Source: an uncultured Eubacteriales bacterium
GTDB lineage: Bacteria; Bacillota; Clostridia; UBA1381
DNA: 18,352 nucleotides
Direction: 5' to 3'
Assembly (NCBI GenBank): GCA_905199755.1
Contig: CAJKHT010000052.1
Span: forward strand, 1-18,352
The notes beneath the pieces are model-generated. The model saw only the letters and a list, made by a program, of their open reading frames with translations. It was not told where the DNA came from and did no database searches. A program made the position numbers and the translations under genes. This document shows, piece by piece, positions 8,236 through 14,762 of the stretch. Each line of letters begins with the position of its first letter. The first letter of the stretch is position 1.

Positions 8236-8273
8236 AGGCTGTTTAAAAAGTCAATTGACTTTTTAAACAGCCT
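8236..8273. repeat. Perfect 38-bp palindrome (19-nt arms)
   Basis: The left arm AGGCTGTTTAAAAAGTCAA is followed directly by its exact reverse complement, without spacer. On the minus strand the structure is followed by CTTTTTGC and so can end purA transcription; on the plus strand it is followed by TAACTTTTTC. The arm resembles terminal inverted repeats of some Firmicutes transposons (GGCTGTTT-AAAAAGTC type), so it could be two fused ends of a lost element, but that is recollection and not tested here. Confidence 0.9.
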
Positions 8274-8283
8274 TAACTTTTTC

Positions 8284-8330
8284 AAGGGGATAGGAAAAAA
8301 GCTTTTGAGTTTTTTAACATCCCCTTTTTT
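8284..8330 (+). terminator. Intrinsic terminator facing plus strand, abutting purA stop
   Basis: AAGGGGAT (8284-8291) pairs with ATCCCCTT (8319-8326), with an inner A6/T6 pairing (8295-8300 with 8310-8315), followed by a T run to 8330. The T run ends one base before the purA stop codon. It has a good T tract only in the plus direction, so it backs up the spoVG terminator and shields purA from antisense reading. Confidence 0.7.
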
Positions 8331-8331
8331 A

Positions 8332-9606
8332 TTATCTCATTATAATATCTTCTCTTGCCGGGCCGTTTGAAACTATCTTAATCGGAACTTCAAGCTCCTT
8401 TTCGACAAATTCAATGTACTTTCTGCAGTTTTCCGGCAAATCCTCATATTTCTTAATTCCTCTTATATCCGTTTTCCAGCCGGGGAGAGTCGTAAGAACG
8501 GGCTTTGCTTTGTTAAGAAGTCCCGTTGTCGGAAAGTCCTTTATTACCTTTCCGTCAACCTCATAGCCAACGCATACGGGAATTTCATCGAGGTATCCGA
8601 GAACGTCAAGCACGGTGAACGCAACCTGAGTAGCGCCCTGAACACGGCAGCCGTAGCGTGATGCCACGCAGTCGAGCCAGCCGACTCTTCTCGGTCTGCC
8701 CGTTGTTGCGCCGTATTCGCCGCCGTCACCGCCGCGGTTACGGAGCTCGTCCGCTTCATCGCCGAAAATTTCGCTTACAAACGCGCCTGCGCCGACTGCC
8801 GATGAATATGCTTTAACAACCGTGATTATTTCCTTTATCTCATAAGGAGGTACTCCCGCACCGACAGCGCCGTAGCCTGCAAGCGTAGATGATGATGTGG
8901 TGAACGGATATATTCCGAAATCGGGGTCTTTCAATGAACCGAGCTGTCCCTCCAGGAGTATGTTTTTGCCCGATTTTACCGCGTCATGCATGAACTGCAC
9001 GGAATCTATAACATACGGCTTAATCATTTCGCCGTATTCCCTAAGTGTGTTATACAGCTCGTCCGCATCAATAAGCGGCTTATGATATATATGCTCAAGA
9101 ATAAGATTTTTAACCTCAAGCACATTCTTTATCTTTTCCTTAAGCTCTTCCTCTTGGAACAGCTCCCATACCTGAAAACCTATCTTTGAATATTTGTCCG
9201 AGAAGAACGGTGCAATACCCGATTTTGTGGAACCGAACTGTCTGTCGGAGAGACGCTCCTCCTCATAGGTATCGAACAGTCTGTGGTAGGGCATAAGCAC
9301 CTGTGTTCTTTCCGAAACGGCAATATTCGGCTTGGGTACACCCCTTGAAACAACCTCGTTAATTTCCTTTATAAGCTCGGGAATATCGAGAGCAACACCG
9401 TTTCCTATAACATTCGTCACATTCTGATTGAATGAGCCGGACGGAAGCAGATGAAGCGCAAACTTACCGTACTGATTTACGATGGTATGTCCTGCATTCG
9501 CACCGCCCTGAAAACGGATTACAATATCCGCATCTGCGGCAAGCATATCGGTAATCTTACCCTTGCCCTCGTCGCCCCAGCAGGCACCCACAACAGCTTT
9601 AACCAT
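8332..9606 (-). CDS. purA: Adenylosuccinate synthetase
   Basis: PurA joins IMP and aspartate with GTP hydrolysis to make adenylosuccinate, the first step from IMP to AMP. The 424-residue length is standard. GACWGDEGKGK (7-17) is the P-loop with the active-site Asp and Lys; FQGGANAGHT (32-41) carries the catalytic His; ERTQVLMPYHRLFD, FGSTKSGIAP, LLEGQLGSLKD, TTGRPRRVGWLD and DLPENCRKYIEFVE complete the family pattern. Position 9 is Cys where many homologues have Gln, just before the invariant W-G-D. The ATG has AGGAGG at 8 nt. It is the last gene of purC-purB-purA, 45 nt after purB, with a small hairpin in that gap. Confidence 0.97.
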   Translation of the reverse strand: MVKAVVGACWGDEGKGKITDMLAADADIVIRFQGGANAGHTIVNQYGKFALHLLPSGSFNQNVTNVIGNGVALDIPELIKEINEVVSRGVPKPNIAVSERTQVLMPYHRLFDTYEEERLSDRQFGSTKSGIAPFFSDKYSKIGFQVWELFQEEELKEKIKNVLEVKNLILEHIYHKPLIDADELYNTLREYGEMIKPYVIDSVQFMHDAVKSGKNILLEGQLGSLKDPDFGIYPFTTSSSTLAGYGAVGAGVPPYEIKEIITVVKAYSSAVGAGAFVSEIFGDEADELRNRGGDGGEYGATTGRPRRVGWLDCVASRYGCRVQGATQVAFTVLDVLGYLDEIPVCVGYEVDGKVIKDFPTTGLLNKAKPVLTTLPGWKTDIRGIKKYEDLPENCRKYIEFVEKELEVPIKIVSNGPAREDIIMR

Positions 9607-9624
9607 GTTTTGTTCCTCCTTACC

Positions 9625-9641
9625 GTACCGCTTTGCGGTAC
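9625..9641 (-). other. Small hairpin in the purB-purA gap
   Basis: GTACCGC (9625-9631) and GCGGTAC (9635-9641) form a perfect 7-bp stem with a 3-nt loop, a few bases upstream of the purA ribosome-binding site on the transcript. There is no T run after it. It could be a processing or mRNA-stability element; function unproven. Confidence 0.5.
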
Positions 9642-9651
9642 AAAAACATAT

Positions 9652-11085
9652 TTATACGTTTATTTCAACCTTTATTCCGAGAAGCTCTTTGTTCTTTTCA
9701 AGCACGGGCTTAACGTATTCGTTTAAAAAGTCCTCAACCTGCTCCGGCGCACGTCCGACAAAATTTTCCGGTTTCATAACGGCATTGATTTCATCGAGCG
9801 TGAGTCCGAACGACGGATCTGCCGCAATCAGCTCAGCAAGATTGTTCTTTTTGCCCTCCATTTTGACGGTTTTTCCCGCCTCCATGGAATATACTCGGAT
9901 TTTCTCGTGCAAATCCTGGCGGTCGCCGCCCTTCTTAACGGCGTCCATCATGATGTTTTCGGTAGCCATGAACGGTATTTCCTCCATGAACTGCTTGCGT
10001 ATAACCTTATCGTATACCACAAGTCCGTCAACAACGTTGATGTAAAGGCTCAGAATCGCATCTGTTGCCAAAAATGCTTCGGGAACGCTTATGCGCTTGT
10101 TTGCGCTGTCGTCAAGCGTTCTTTCAAACCACTGCGTCGATGCGGTTATTGCGGGATTCAATGCGTCCACAATAACGTATCTTGCAAGCGAGCCTATGCG
10201 CTCGCTGCGCATGGGATTGCGCTTGTATGCCATTGCGGACGAGCCTATCTGCGACTTTTCAAACGGCTCCTCAATCTGCTTCAAATGCTGCAGCAGACGA
10301 ATATCGTTTGAGAATTTATATGCACTCTGAGCAATAAGGCTCAAAGTATTTAACATTTGCGAATCGAGCTTTCGCGGATATGTCTGACCGCTCACGGGGA
10401 AGGACGCGGAATAACCCATCTTTTCGGCTATTTTCCTGTCGAGCGCCTTGCATTTCTCGTGGTCGCCGTCAAACAGCTCCATAAAGCTTGCCTGTGTTCC
10501 CGTTGTGCCCTTGCAGCCCAGAAGCTTTGCTTTGGAAAGGATAAAGTCAACGTCCTCCAAATCCATGAGCAAATCCTCAAGCCACAGCGATGCGCGCTTT
10601 CCGACCGTTGTAGGCTGCGCCGGCTGAAAATGCGTGAACGCAAGCGTCGGCAGCGATTTGTATTGCTCGGCAAACTTTGAAAGCTCACCTATAAGGCACA
10701 CAAGCTTTTTCTTTATAAGCCGCATTGCCTCGGTCATGATAATTATATCGGTGTTGTCGCCGACATAGCAGCTTGTCGCACCGAGATGAATTATCGGCTT
10801 TGCGTCGGGGCACTGCACACCGTATGCGTAAACATGCGACATTACGTCATGGCGAACCTCTTTTTCGCGCTCACGTGCCACATCGTAGTTTATATCGTAT
10901 ATATGCTCTTTCATTTGAGCAATCTGCTTATCCGTTATATCGAGTCCAAGCTCCTTTTCGCTCTCGGCAAGGGCAATCCACAGCTTGCGCCATGTTGAAA
11001 ACTTCTTGTCCGGCGAAAAAATGTACTGCATTTCCTTTGAAGCGTAACGCGAATTTAACGGGCTTTCGTATGTGTCTGAAGCCAA
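9652..11085 (-). CDS. purB: Adenylosuccinate lyase
   Basis: PurB is a homotetrameric fumarase/aspartase-superfamily lyase that releases fumarate twice in purine synthesis: from SAICAR (the product of PurC) and from adenylosuccinate (the product of PurA). The ~477-residue protein has HLGATS near residue 100, FTHFQPAQPTT near 152-160 and the superfamily signature SSAMAYKRNPMRSE at 282-295 with the flexible active-site loop. The frame is open from GTG at 11094, but GAAGGAG (11100-11094) overlaps that codon and stands 8 nt before TTG at 11085, giving MASDTYESPLNSRYAS, the expected N-terminus. It begins 17 nt after the purC stop codon, so co-transcription with purC is near certain. Confidence 0.96.
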   Translation of the reverse strand: MASDTYESPLNSRYASKEMQYIFSPDKKFSTWRKLWIALAESEKELGLDITDKQIAQMKEHIYDINYDVAREREKEVRHDVMSHVYAYGVQCPDAKPIIHLGATSCYVGDNTDIIIMTEAMRLIKKKLVCLIGELSKFAEQYKSLPTLAFTHFQPAQPTTVGKRASLWLEDLLMDLEDVDFILSKAKLLGCKGTTGTQASFMELFDGDHEKCKALDRKIAEKMGYSASFPVSGQTYPRKLDSQMLNTLSLIAQSAYKFSNDIRLLQHLKQIEEPFEKSQIGSSAMAYKRNPMRSERIGSLARYVIVDALNPAITASTQWFERTLDDSANKRISVPEAFLATDAILSLYINVVDGLVVYDKVIRKQFMEEIPFMATENIMMDAVKKGGDRQDLHEKIRVYSMEAGKTVKMEGKKNNLAELIAADPSFGLTLDEINAVMKPENFVGRAPEQVEDFLNEYVKPVLEKNKELLGIKVEINV

Positions 11086-11102
11086 AATCTTCACTCCTTC
11101 GC

Positions 11103-11813
11103 TTATATAAGTCCCATTCTCTTTGCTACTTCGATATATGCTTCCTCAACATCGCCCAAATCACGTCTGAAACGGTCCTTGTCAAGCTTTGCATGAGTCT
11201 CGGCATCCCAGAGACGGCATGTGTCCGGCGAAATCTCGTCGGCAAGTATTATCTGTCCGTCGGGAGTTTTTCCGAATTCAATCTTGAAATCTACAAGCTC
11301 AATCTTGATTGAAGCAAAGTATTTCTTCAGAAATTCATTTATTTTAAAGGTAAGGTCCGAAATTACATCAAGGTCTTCCTTTGTGGCAGCGCCTATAGCG
11401 GTAATCTGATAATCGTTTATCATAGGATCGTCAAGCGCATCGTCCTTAAGGCAGTATTCGAGCGTAGGGTTAAGCAAAGCTTTTCCCTCTTCTACACCGA
11501 AACGCTTTGAGAAGCTTCCTGCCGCAACATTTCTTATAATGACCTCCAAGGGAACAATCGTAACCTTTTTAACGACTGTTTCTCTGTCCGATATTTCTTC
11601 GACAAAATGTGTCGGAATACCCTCCTCAGCCATCTTCTTCATCAGGAAATTCGACATCTTGTTGTTTATAATACCCTTGCCGGTAATCTGTCCCTTTTTC
11701 TTGCCGTTAAAAGCGGTGGCATCGTCTTTGTAATCAACGATATACAGGTTCTCGTCATCTGTCTTATAAACCTTTTTTGCTTTTCCCTCGTAAAGCATTT
11801 CTTTCTTTTCCAT
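11103..11813 (-). CDS. purC: Phosphoribosylaminoimidazole-succinocarboxamide (SAICAR) synthase
   Basis: PurC ligates aspartate to CAIR with ATP to give SAICAR. The 236-residue length is the common bacterial single-domain form. MLYEGKAKKVYKTDD near the N-terminus is the nucleotide-binding loop, followed by DDATAFNGKK, GIPTHFVEE, PLEVIIRNVAAGSFSKR and the acidic LADEISPDTCRLWD motif. The ATG follows AAGGAAGGAAT. It is the first gene of purC-purB-purA, a subset that covers SAICAR formation and the AMP branch; the remaining de novo genes must be elsewhere. No purine riboswitch is visible in its short leader, but a 19-bp palindrome covers the predicted transcription start. Confidence 0.97.
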   Translation of the reverse strand: MEKKEMLYEGKAKKVYKTDDENLYIVDYKDDATAFNGKKKGQITGKGIINNKMSNFLMKKMAEEGIPTHFVEEISDRETVVKKVTIVPLEVIIRNVAAGSFSKRFGVEEGKALLNPTLEYCLKDDALDDPMINDYQITAIGAATKEDLDVISDLTFKINEFLKKYFASIKIELVDFKIEFGKTPDGQIILADEISPDTCRLWDAETHAKLDKDRFRRDLGDVEEAYIEVAKRMGLI

Positions 11814-11851
11814 AATGTATTCCTTCCTTTCGCCTTATGCCTGCAAAATCA

Positions 11852-11870
11852 TGTGTTTACCCAAAACACA
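11852..11870 (-). promoter_or_regulatory. Palindrome at the predicted purC transcription start
   Basis: TGTGTTT (11852-11858) and AAACACA (11864-11870) are exact inverted repeats with a 5-nt spacer. They begin about 7 nt downstream of the purC -10 element, where a repressor would block initiation; as RNA they would form a 5'-end hairpin. It does not match a PurR box that I know. Confidence 0.4.
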
Positions 11871-11876
11871 CATCAT

Positions 11877-11905
11877 ATATTATATTATAAAAATCGCATA
11901 AAATC
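11877..11905 (-). promoter_or_regulatory. Candidate promoter of purC-purB-purA
   Basis: Minus strand TTGATT (11905-11900), 17-nt spacer, TAATAT (11882-11877). The surrounding A/T-rich stretch offers a shifted TATAAT alternative, so the exact start is uncertain by a few bases. Confidence 0.5.
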
Positions 11906-11945
11906 AATAAGCAATCAAAAAAAATATGGTAATTGTCAAAAAAAC

Positions 11946-11974
11946 TTTACCTGCGGCGGATTTTATGGTATAAT
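11946..11974 (+). promoter_or_regulatory. Promoter of the four-cysteine small protein
   Basis: TTTACC (11946-11951), 17-nt spacer, perfect TATAAT (11969-11974), preceding a short leader with GGAGG at 11988-11992 and AGGAAAAA directly before the ATG. It diverges from the purC promoter. Confidence 0.6.
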
Positions 11975-12005
11975 TGCATATAAAAACGGAGGCGAACAGG
12001 AAAAA

Positions 12006-12230
12006 ATGCTGTATTCGGAGAATGTAAACAAGGTCTGCGGACTGTGCGTAAAGGCAAAGGCGGTAAAGGGCAGCGAAACGCACCTGCACTGCGAAAAACA
12101 CAATGAATATGTCGGAATATCGCGTGAGGGCTGCGAAAGCTTTGAGTACGATATTTTCAAGCGTCCGGCACGGCGCAGAAAAATAAAAAAAACCTCCGGA
12201 AAATTCAGTCCGGAGGATTTTATGCTGTAA
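12006..12230 (+). CDS. Small four-cysteine protein of unknown function (putative zinc-binding)
   Basis: A 74-residue protein with cysteines at 11, 14, 29 and 43 (CxxC-x14-C-x13-C), followed by SFEYDIFKRPARRRK (basic) and ending KFSPEDFML. Short clostridial proteins with this layout (four Cys, then F-x-YD-xx-KR-x-P and a terminal F-x-x-EDF) are familiar to me as conserved hypotheticals; no function is established. Zinc binding is inferred from spacing. The frame is open for over 130 codons upstream, but that stretch is antisense to purC and its promoter region; the ATG at 12006 sits directly after a TATAAT promoter and AGGAAAAA. Its stop codon touches that of the convergent XRE gene, and its last codons contain that gene's terminator. 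Confidence 0.75.
   Translation: MLYSENVNKVCGLCVKAKAVKGSETHLHCEKHNEYVGISREGCESFEYDIFKRPARRRKIKKTSGKFSPEDFML
12185..12216 (-). terminator. Minus-strand intrinsic terminator embedded in an opposing gene
   Basis: CCTCCGGA (12193-12200) and TCCGGAGG (12209-12216) form a perfect 8-bp stem with an 8-nt loop. On the minus strand the stem is followed by eight T (12192-12185) and more T-rich sequence, a strong terminator for rsmA-xre transcription. In the plus direction it is followed only by ATTTTA, so it may also work weakly for the small protein gene. Confidence 0.8.
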
Positions 12231-12524
12231 TCAATGCGTGTTTCCCGTATGCTTAATAAGTTCCCGGCATCTTTTGAGAAAATCCTCATTCATTAAATCC
12301 GAGGCATTTTCTCTTTGTTCGTCGGTAAGCGATATTAAATCGTCTATTGATACATTCAGCGCAAGAGCAAGCTTTATGGCATGCTCCGCATTCGGAACAG
12401 CCATATCTCTTTCGTACATTGCCAGCGTTGACGATGAAATACCCGTCATCTCCGCAAGGTGTTTCCTGGTATATTTGTTCCTTTTTCTGAAGACTGTAAC
12501 TCGTTCACCGAATGAGCAATACAT
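12231..12524 (-). CDS. XRE/Cro-type helix-turn-helix regulator
   Basis: A 97-residue protein whose residues 6-65 form an XRE domain: FGERVTVFRKRNKYTRKHLAEMTG, ISSSTLAMYERDMAVPN as the recognition helix region, then LALALNVSIDDLI. A short charged helical tail follows with no ligand domain, as in small autonomous repressors. The ATG has GGGAGG about 10 nt upstream. It lies 23 nt after the rsmA stop codon in the same direction and may be co-transcribed with it; its stop codon directly adjoins that of the convergent small protein. Target genes unknown. The small opposing gene is a candidate only by position. Confidence 0.88.
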   Translation of the reverse strand: MYCSFGERVTVFRKRNKYTRKHLAEMTGISSSTLAMYERDMAVPNAEHAIKLALALNVSIDDLISLTDEQRENASDLMNEDFLKRCRELIKHTGNTH

Positions 12525-12547
12525 AAGAAAAATCCTCCCTCTGTAAA

Positions 12548-13402
12548 TTATGCTTTTCTTTTGTAAAGGCAGTCCGAAAGGACCGCAAATTCTTCTATGT
12601 CAAGTGTCTCGCCGCGGCGCGACGGCTCAATGCCCGCACCCGACAAAAGCTCTGTCATATCCTGCTTTGAAATCGGAAAATTCGCACACAGACAATTCAA
12701 AAGAGTTTTTCTGCGCTGCGAAAATGCCGCCCTGACTGTTCTGAAAAATGTTTTTTCGTCCAAAACATTCACGCGCGGTTTGTCAAGAATTTCAAGCTTT
12801 AAAACCGCACTGTCCACCTTTGGCGGCGGAACGAAAAGTCCTGCCGGCACGGAGGCTATAACCGACGGTTCAGTGTAATAACGGCACATCAGGGTAAGGG
12901 CGCCGTAATCCTTTGTTCCGGGCTTTGCCCGCATGCGGTCGGCAACCTCTTTCTGCACCATCACAACGATGTTTTTTACATCAAGACGCGATTCCACAAG
13001 TCTTGTGATTATCGGTGTGGTGATATAATACGGCAGATTTGCGGCTATGCTTATGCGTTTTTGGGGAAATTCGTTCGCAATGAGCTTCTTTAAGTCCAGC
13101 TTTAAAACATCGCTGTTTATTATTTTAACGTTGTCACAGCCGGCAAGTGTGTATTCGAGTATTTCGTTAAGGCGCTCGTCTATTTCAACGGAAACCACTT
13201 TCGGAGCGTGTGCCGCAAGTGTCTTTGTAAGCACTCCGAATCCGGGACCTATCTCGAGCACACCTTCCGATACGTCAGCCTCAAGTGCTATTGTATCGAG
13301 TATGCTTTGCGAGGTAAGGAAATTCTGTCCCAGTCCCTTTTTGAAAGTAAATCCGAATTTCGACTGTATCTCCTTTATTACGCGAACCGATGTTAAATCC
13401 AT
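12548..13402 (-). CDS. rsmA: 16S rRNA (adenine(1518)-N6/adenine(1519)-N6)-dimethyltransferase
   Basis: RsmA (KsgA) dimethylates the two adjacent adenines in the 3'-terminal hairpin of 16S rRNA with SAM, a late 30S assembly step; loss gives kasugamycin resistance. The 284-residue product shows KGLGQNFL (22-29), the SAM loop LEIGPGFGVLT (49-59), VSVEID, NSDVLKLD, the catalytic NLPYYITTPI and FVPPPKVDSAV. The frame runs open 74 codons further upstream through the rpsR-side intergenic hairpins, but the ATG at 13402 (MDLTSVRVIKEI) with GAGGT about 9 nt before it gives the normal family length. It follows the rpsR terminator and precedes the XRE gene by 23 nt. Confidence 0.95.
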   Translation of the reverse strand: MDLTSVRVIKEIQSKFGFTFKKGLGQNFLTSQSILDTIALEADVSEGVLEIGPGFGVLTKTLAAHAPKVVSVEIDERLNEILEYTLAGCDNVKIINSDVLKLDLKKLIANEFPQKRISIAANLPYYITTPIITRLVESRLDVKNIVVMVQKEVADRMRAKPGTKDYGALTLMCRYYTEPSVIASVPAGLFVPPPKVDSAVLKLEILDKPRVNVLDEKTFFRTVRAAFSQRRKTLLNCLCANFPISKQDMTELLSGAGIEPSRRGETLDIEEFAVLSDCLYKRKA

Positions 13403-13416
13403 ATATAAATACCTCG

Positions 13417-13432
13417 GGCGGAAAAATCCGCC
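13417..13432 (-). other. Short GC hairpin just upstream of the rsmA ribosome-binding site
   Basis: GGCGGA (13417-13422) and TCCGCC (13427-13432) pair around AAAA. On the rsmA side the stem is followed directly by CGAGGT, the ribosome-binding site, so it may tune initiation; it could also be a second arm of the rpsR terminator. Confidence 0.4.
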
Positions 13433-13434
13433 TA

Positions 13435-13479
13435 AAATCAAAAGGCCGCAGTAAAATGATTTCATTTTACGGCAGCCTT
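13435..13479 (-). terminator. Terminator of rpsF-ssb-rpsR
   Basis: GTAAAATGA (13451-13459) pairs with TCATTTTAC (13462-13470), flanked by AAGGC/GCCTT pairing (13442-13446 with 13475-13479) across an internal loop. On the minus strand it is followed by CCTTTTGATTTT. It separates the ribosomal operon from rsmA. Confidence 0.65.
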
Positions 13480-13496
13480 GCGTTTCTATTCTTAAA

Positions 13497-13742
13497 TTAT
13501 TCTGCAACGAACGGCAGCAATGCGATAATTCTTGCACGCTTGATTGCAACCGTAAGCTGTCTCTGATGCTTAGCACAGTTACCGCTGATACGTCTGGGAA
13601 CAATCTTTCCTCTTTCGGAAACATATCTTCTCAGCTTTGCCGTATCTTTGTAATCTATGCTCTGAACCTTGTCAACACAGAACATGCAGACCTTTTTCTT
13701 CGGTCTTCTTGCTCTTGCCGGTCTTTCGCTTCTTTCAGCCAT
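13497..13742 (-). CDS. rpsR: 30S ribosomal protein S18
   Basis: The 81-residue protein carries KKKVCMFCVDKVQSIDYKD, then LRRYVSERGKIVPRRISG, NCAKHQRQLTVAIKRARII and ALLPF, matching S18 along its whole length. The C-x2-C plus the later C-x2-H (CAKH) identify the zinc-binding C+ paralogue form. S18 sits with S6 on the central domain of 16S rRNA. The ATG follows AGGAGG by 9 nt. It is the last gene of rpsF-ssb-rpsR, 30 nt after ssb. Confidence 0.97.
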   Translation of the reverse strand: MAERSERPARARRPKKKVCMFCVDKVQSIDYKDTAKLRRYVSERGKIVPRRISGNCAKHQRQLTVAIKRARIIALLPFVAE

Positions 13743-13772
13743 GAGTTCTTCCTCCTTATATTTTTATCATTG

Positions 13773-14249
13773 TCAGAACGGTAAATCGTCCTCCGAGCCG
13801 TCAATGTCGGAAAATCCCGTATCATCGAACCCGCCGTCAAATGAAGGCTGACTCTGTGCGGGTGTGTTAAATCCGCCGGACTGACTGCTTCCGAATCCGC
13901 CGTCTGCTCCCGCGAAACCGTCCTGTGACTGACGTTTGGGTCCGTTAAAATGCAGCTCGTCCGCAACAACCTCGGTTGCGTACTGCCTTTTTCCGTCCTG
14001 TCCGTCCCAGCTTCTTGTCTGAATGCTGCCGCATAACTGTATGCTGCTGCCTTTCTGGAAATATCTGCATAAGAATTCAGCCTGCTGTCTCCATGCAACG
14101 CAGCTGATAAAATCAGTCTGCTGCTGACCGTCTTTCGCCGTGTAGTTACGGTTTACCGCAATGGTAAAGCGCGCAACGCTCACACCTGCCGGTGTCTGGC
14201 GAAGCTCCGGGTCTCTTGCCAGATTTCCCACTAAAATAACCTTGTTCAT
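13773..14249 (-). CDS. ssb: Single-stranded DNA-binding protein
   Basis: A 158-residue SSB: OB fold at residues 1-105 (MNKVILVGNLARDPELR, FTIAVNR, TDFISCVAWRQQAEF, YFQKGSSIQLCGSIQTRSW, YATEVVADELHF), a Gly/Gln/Ser-rich disordered linker, and the acidic tip DGSEDDLPF that recruits partner proteins. It coats single-stranded DNA during replication and repair. It lies between rpsF (24 nt) and rpsR (30 nt), the standard Firmicutes arrangement, so it is driven by the rpsF promoter. Confidence 0.97.
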   Translation of the reverse strand: MNKVILVGNLARDPELRQTPAGVSVARFTIAVNRNYTAKDGQQQTDFISCVAWRQQAEFLCRYFQKGSSIQLCGSIQTRSWDGQDGKRQYATEVVADELHFNGPKRQSQDGFAGADGGFGSSQSGGFNTPAQSQPSFDGGFDDTGFSDIDGSEDDLPF

Positions 14250-14273
14250 AACTTCACCGCTTCCTTAAAACGA

Positions 14274-14576
14274 TTATTTCTCGTCCTTCTTGATGATGAT
14301 AGTTCTGAGTATTCCGTCGGTAATCTTGTACTGTCTGTCAAGCTCCTTCGGGAATTCCGGCTCAGCCTTGAAGTCTGCAAGAACGTAAAAACCTTCCGTT
14401 CTGTCATTGATTTCATAAGCAAGTCTTCTCTTGCCCCATTCATCGACAGATTCAAGCTCACCGTTATTTTTGATAAGGTTTGTGAACTTATCCTTTAAAG
14501 CGTTAACGTTTTCCTCGTCAAGCGCTGCGTCAATGATAAAAATTGTTTCATAGCTGTTCATGATTTTTTCAGCCAT
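14274..14576 (-). CDS. rpsF: 30S ribosomal protein S6
   Basis: The 100-residue protein starts MAEKIMNSYETIFIIDAAL and continues KFTNLIKNNGELESVDEWGKRRLAYEI and GFYVLADFKAEP..ELDRQYKITDGILRTIIIKKDE, the full S6 ferredoxin-like fold. S6 binds 16S rRNA as a heterodimer with S18. The frame is open 17 codons further upstream, but that extension runs through the leader structure, and AGGAGGTG stands 6 nt before the ATG at 14576. First gene of rpsF-ssb-rpsR, with a perfect consensus promoter and a leader that may be feedback controlled. Confidence 0.97.
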   Translation of the reverse strand: MAEKIMNSYETIFIIDAALDEENVNALKDKFTNLIKNNGELESVDEWGKRRLAYEINDRTEGFYVLADFKAEPEFPKELDRQYKITDGILRTIIIKKDEK

Positions 14577-14593
14577 CTTTCGCACCTCCTTAT

Positions 14594-14640
14594 GGACTTT
14601 AGTCCCGGAACACCATGCCCCGGGCAAGGATGCCTGTTAA
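14594..14640 (-). promoter_or_regulatory. Candidate S6:S18-binding leader of the rpsF mRNA
   Basis: In the 5' leader, CCCGG (14624-14620) pairs with CCGGG (14608-14604) around an 11-nt loop ending GGUGUU, so GGUG and UUCCG lie together, features I associate with the known S6:S18 leader. An overlapping alternative hairpin GGACT-AA-AGTCC (14605-14594) shares two G residues with the first, giving mutually exclusive folds just upstream of the ribosome-binding site. Autoregulation is inferred, not shown. Confidence 0.45.
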
Positions 14641-14652
14641 ACAAGCTCTAAT

Positions 14653-14681
14653 ATTATATACCGAAATGCGGAATTTGTCAA
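14653..14681 (-). promoter_or_regulatory. Consensus sigma-A promoter of rpsF-ssb-rpsR
   Basis: Minus strand TTGACA (14681-14676), 17-nt spacer, TATAAT (14658-14653): twelve of twelve consensus bases at optimal spacing, with a ~70-nt leader before rpsF. Confidence 0.85.
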
Positions 14682-14692
14682 GTATTTTGCAT

Positions 14693-14753
14693 AAAAAAAT
14701 CGGAGCCGTTAAAAAAGAATACATCAGCGGTCTGTATTTTTTTAGCAGCTCCG
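14693..14753 (-). terminator. Long terminator after the tandem-OB gene
   Basis: CGGAGC (14701-14706) pairs with GCTCCG (14748-14753), and an inner imperfect A-rich/T-rich stem with AATACA/TGTATT extends it. On the minus strand the structure is followed by ATTTTTTTAT (14700-14691). It insulates the strong rpsF promoter from the gene behind it. Confidence 0.75.
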
Positions 14754-14762
14754 GCGGATAAT

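Noticed and set aside
8545..8759. 71-codon minus-strand frame inside purA
   Set aside because: Different frame of the same strand within a well-conserved PurA region; no start signal.
10773..11312. 179-codon plus-strand open frame
   Set aside because: It is antisense across the purB-purC junction, has no ribosome site and a composition typical of a shadow frame.
11607..12005. Upstream extension of the four-Cys protein frame
   Set aside because: The extension is antisense to purC and crosses its promoter; a TATAAT promoter and ribosome site precede the ATG at 12006.
13403..13624. N-terminal extension of RsmA
   Set aside because: It would translate the rpsR terminator and part of rpsR in reverse frame; the ATG at 13402 gives normal length and has a ribosome site.
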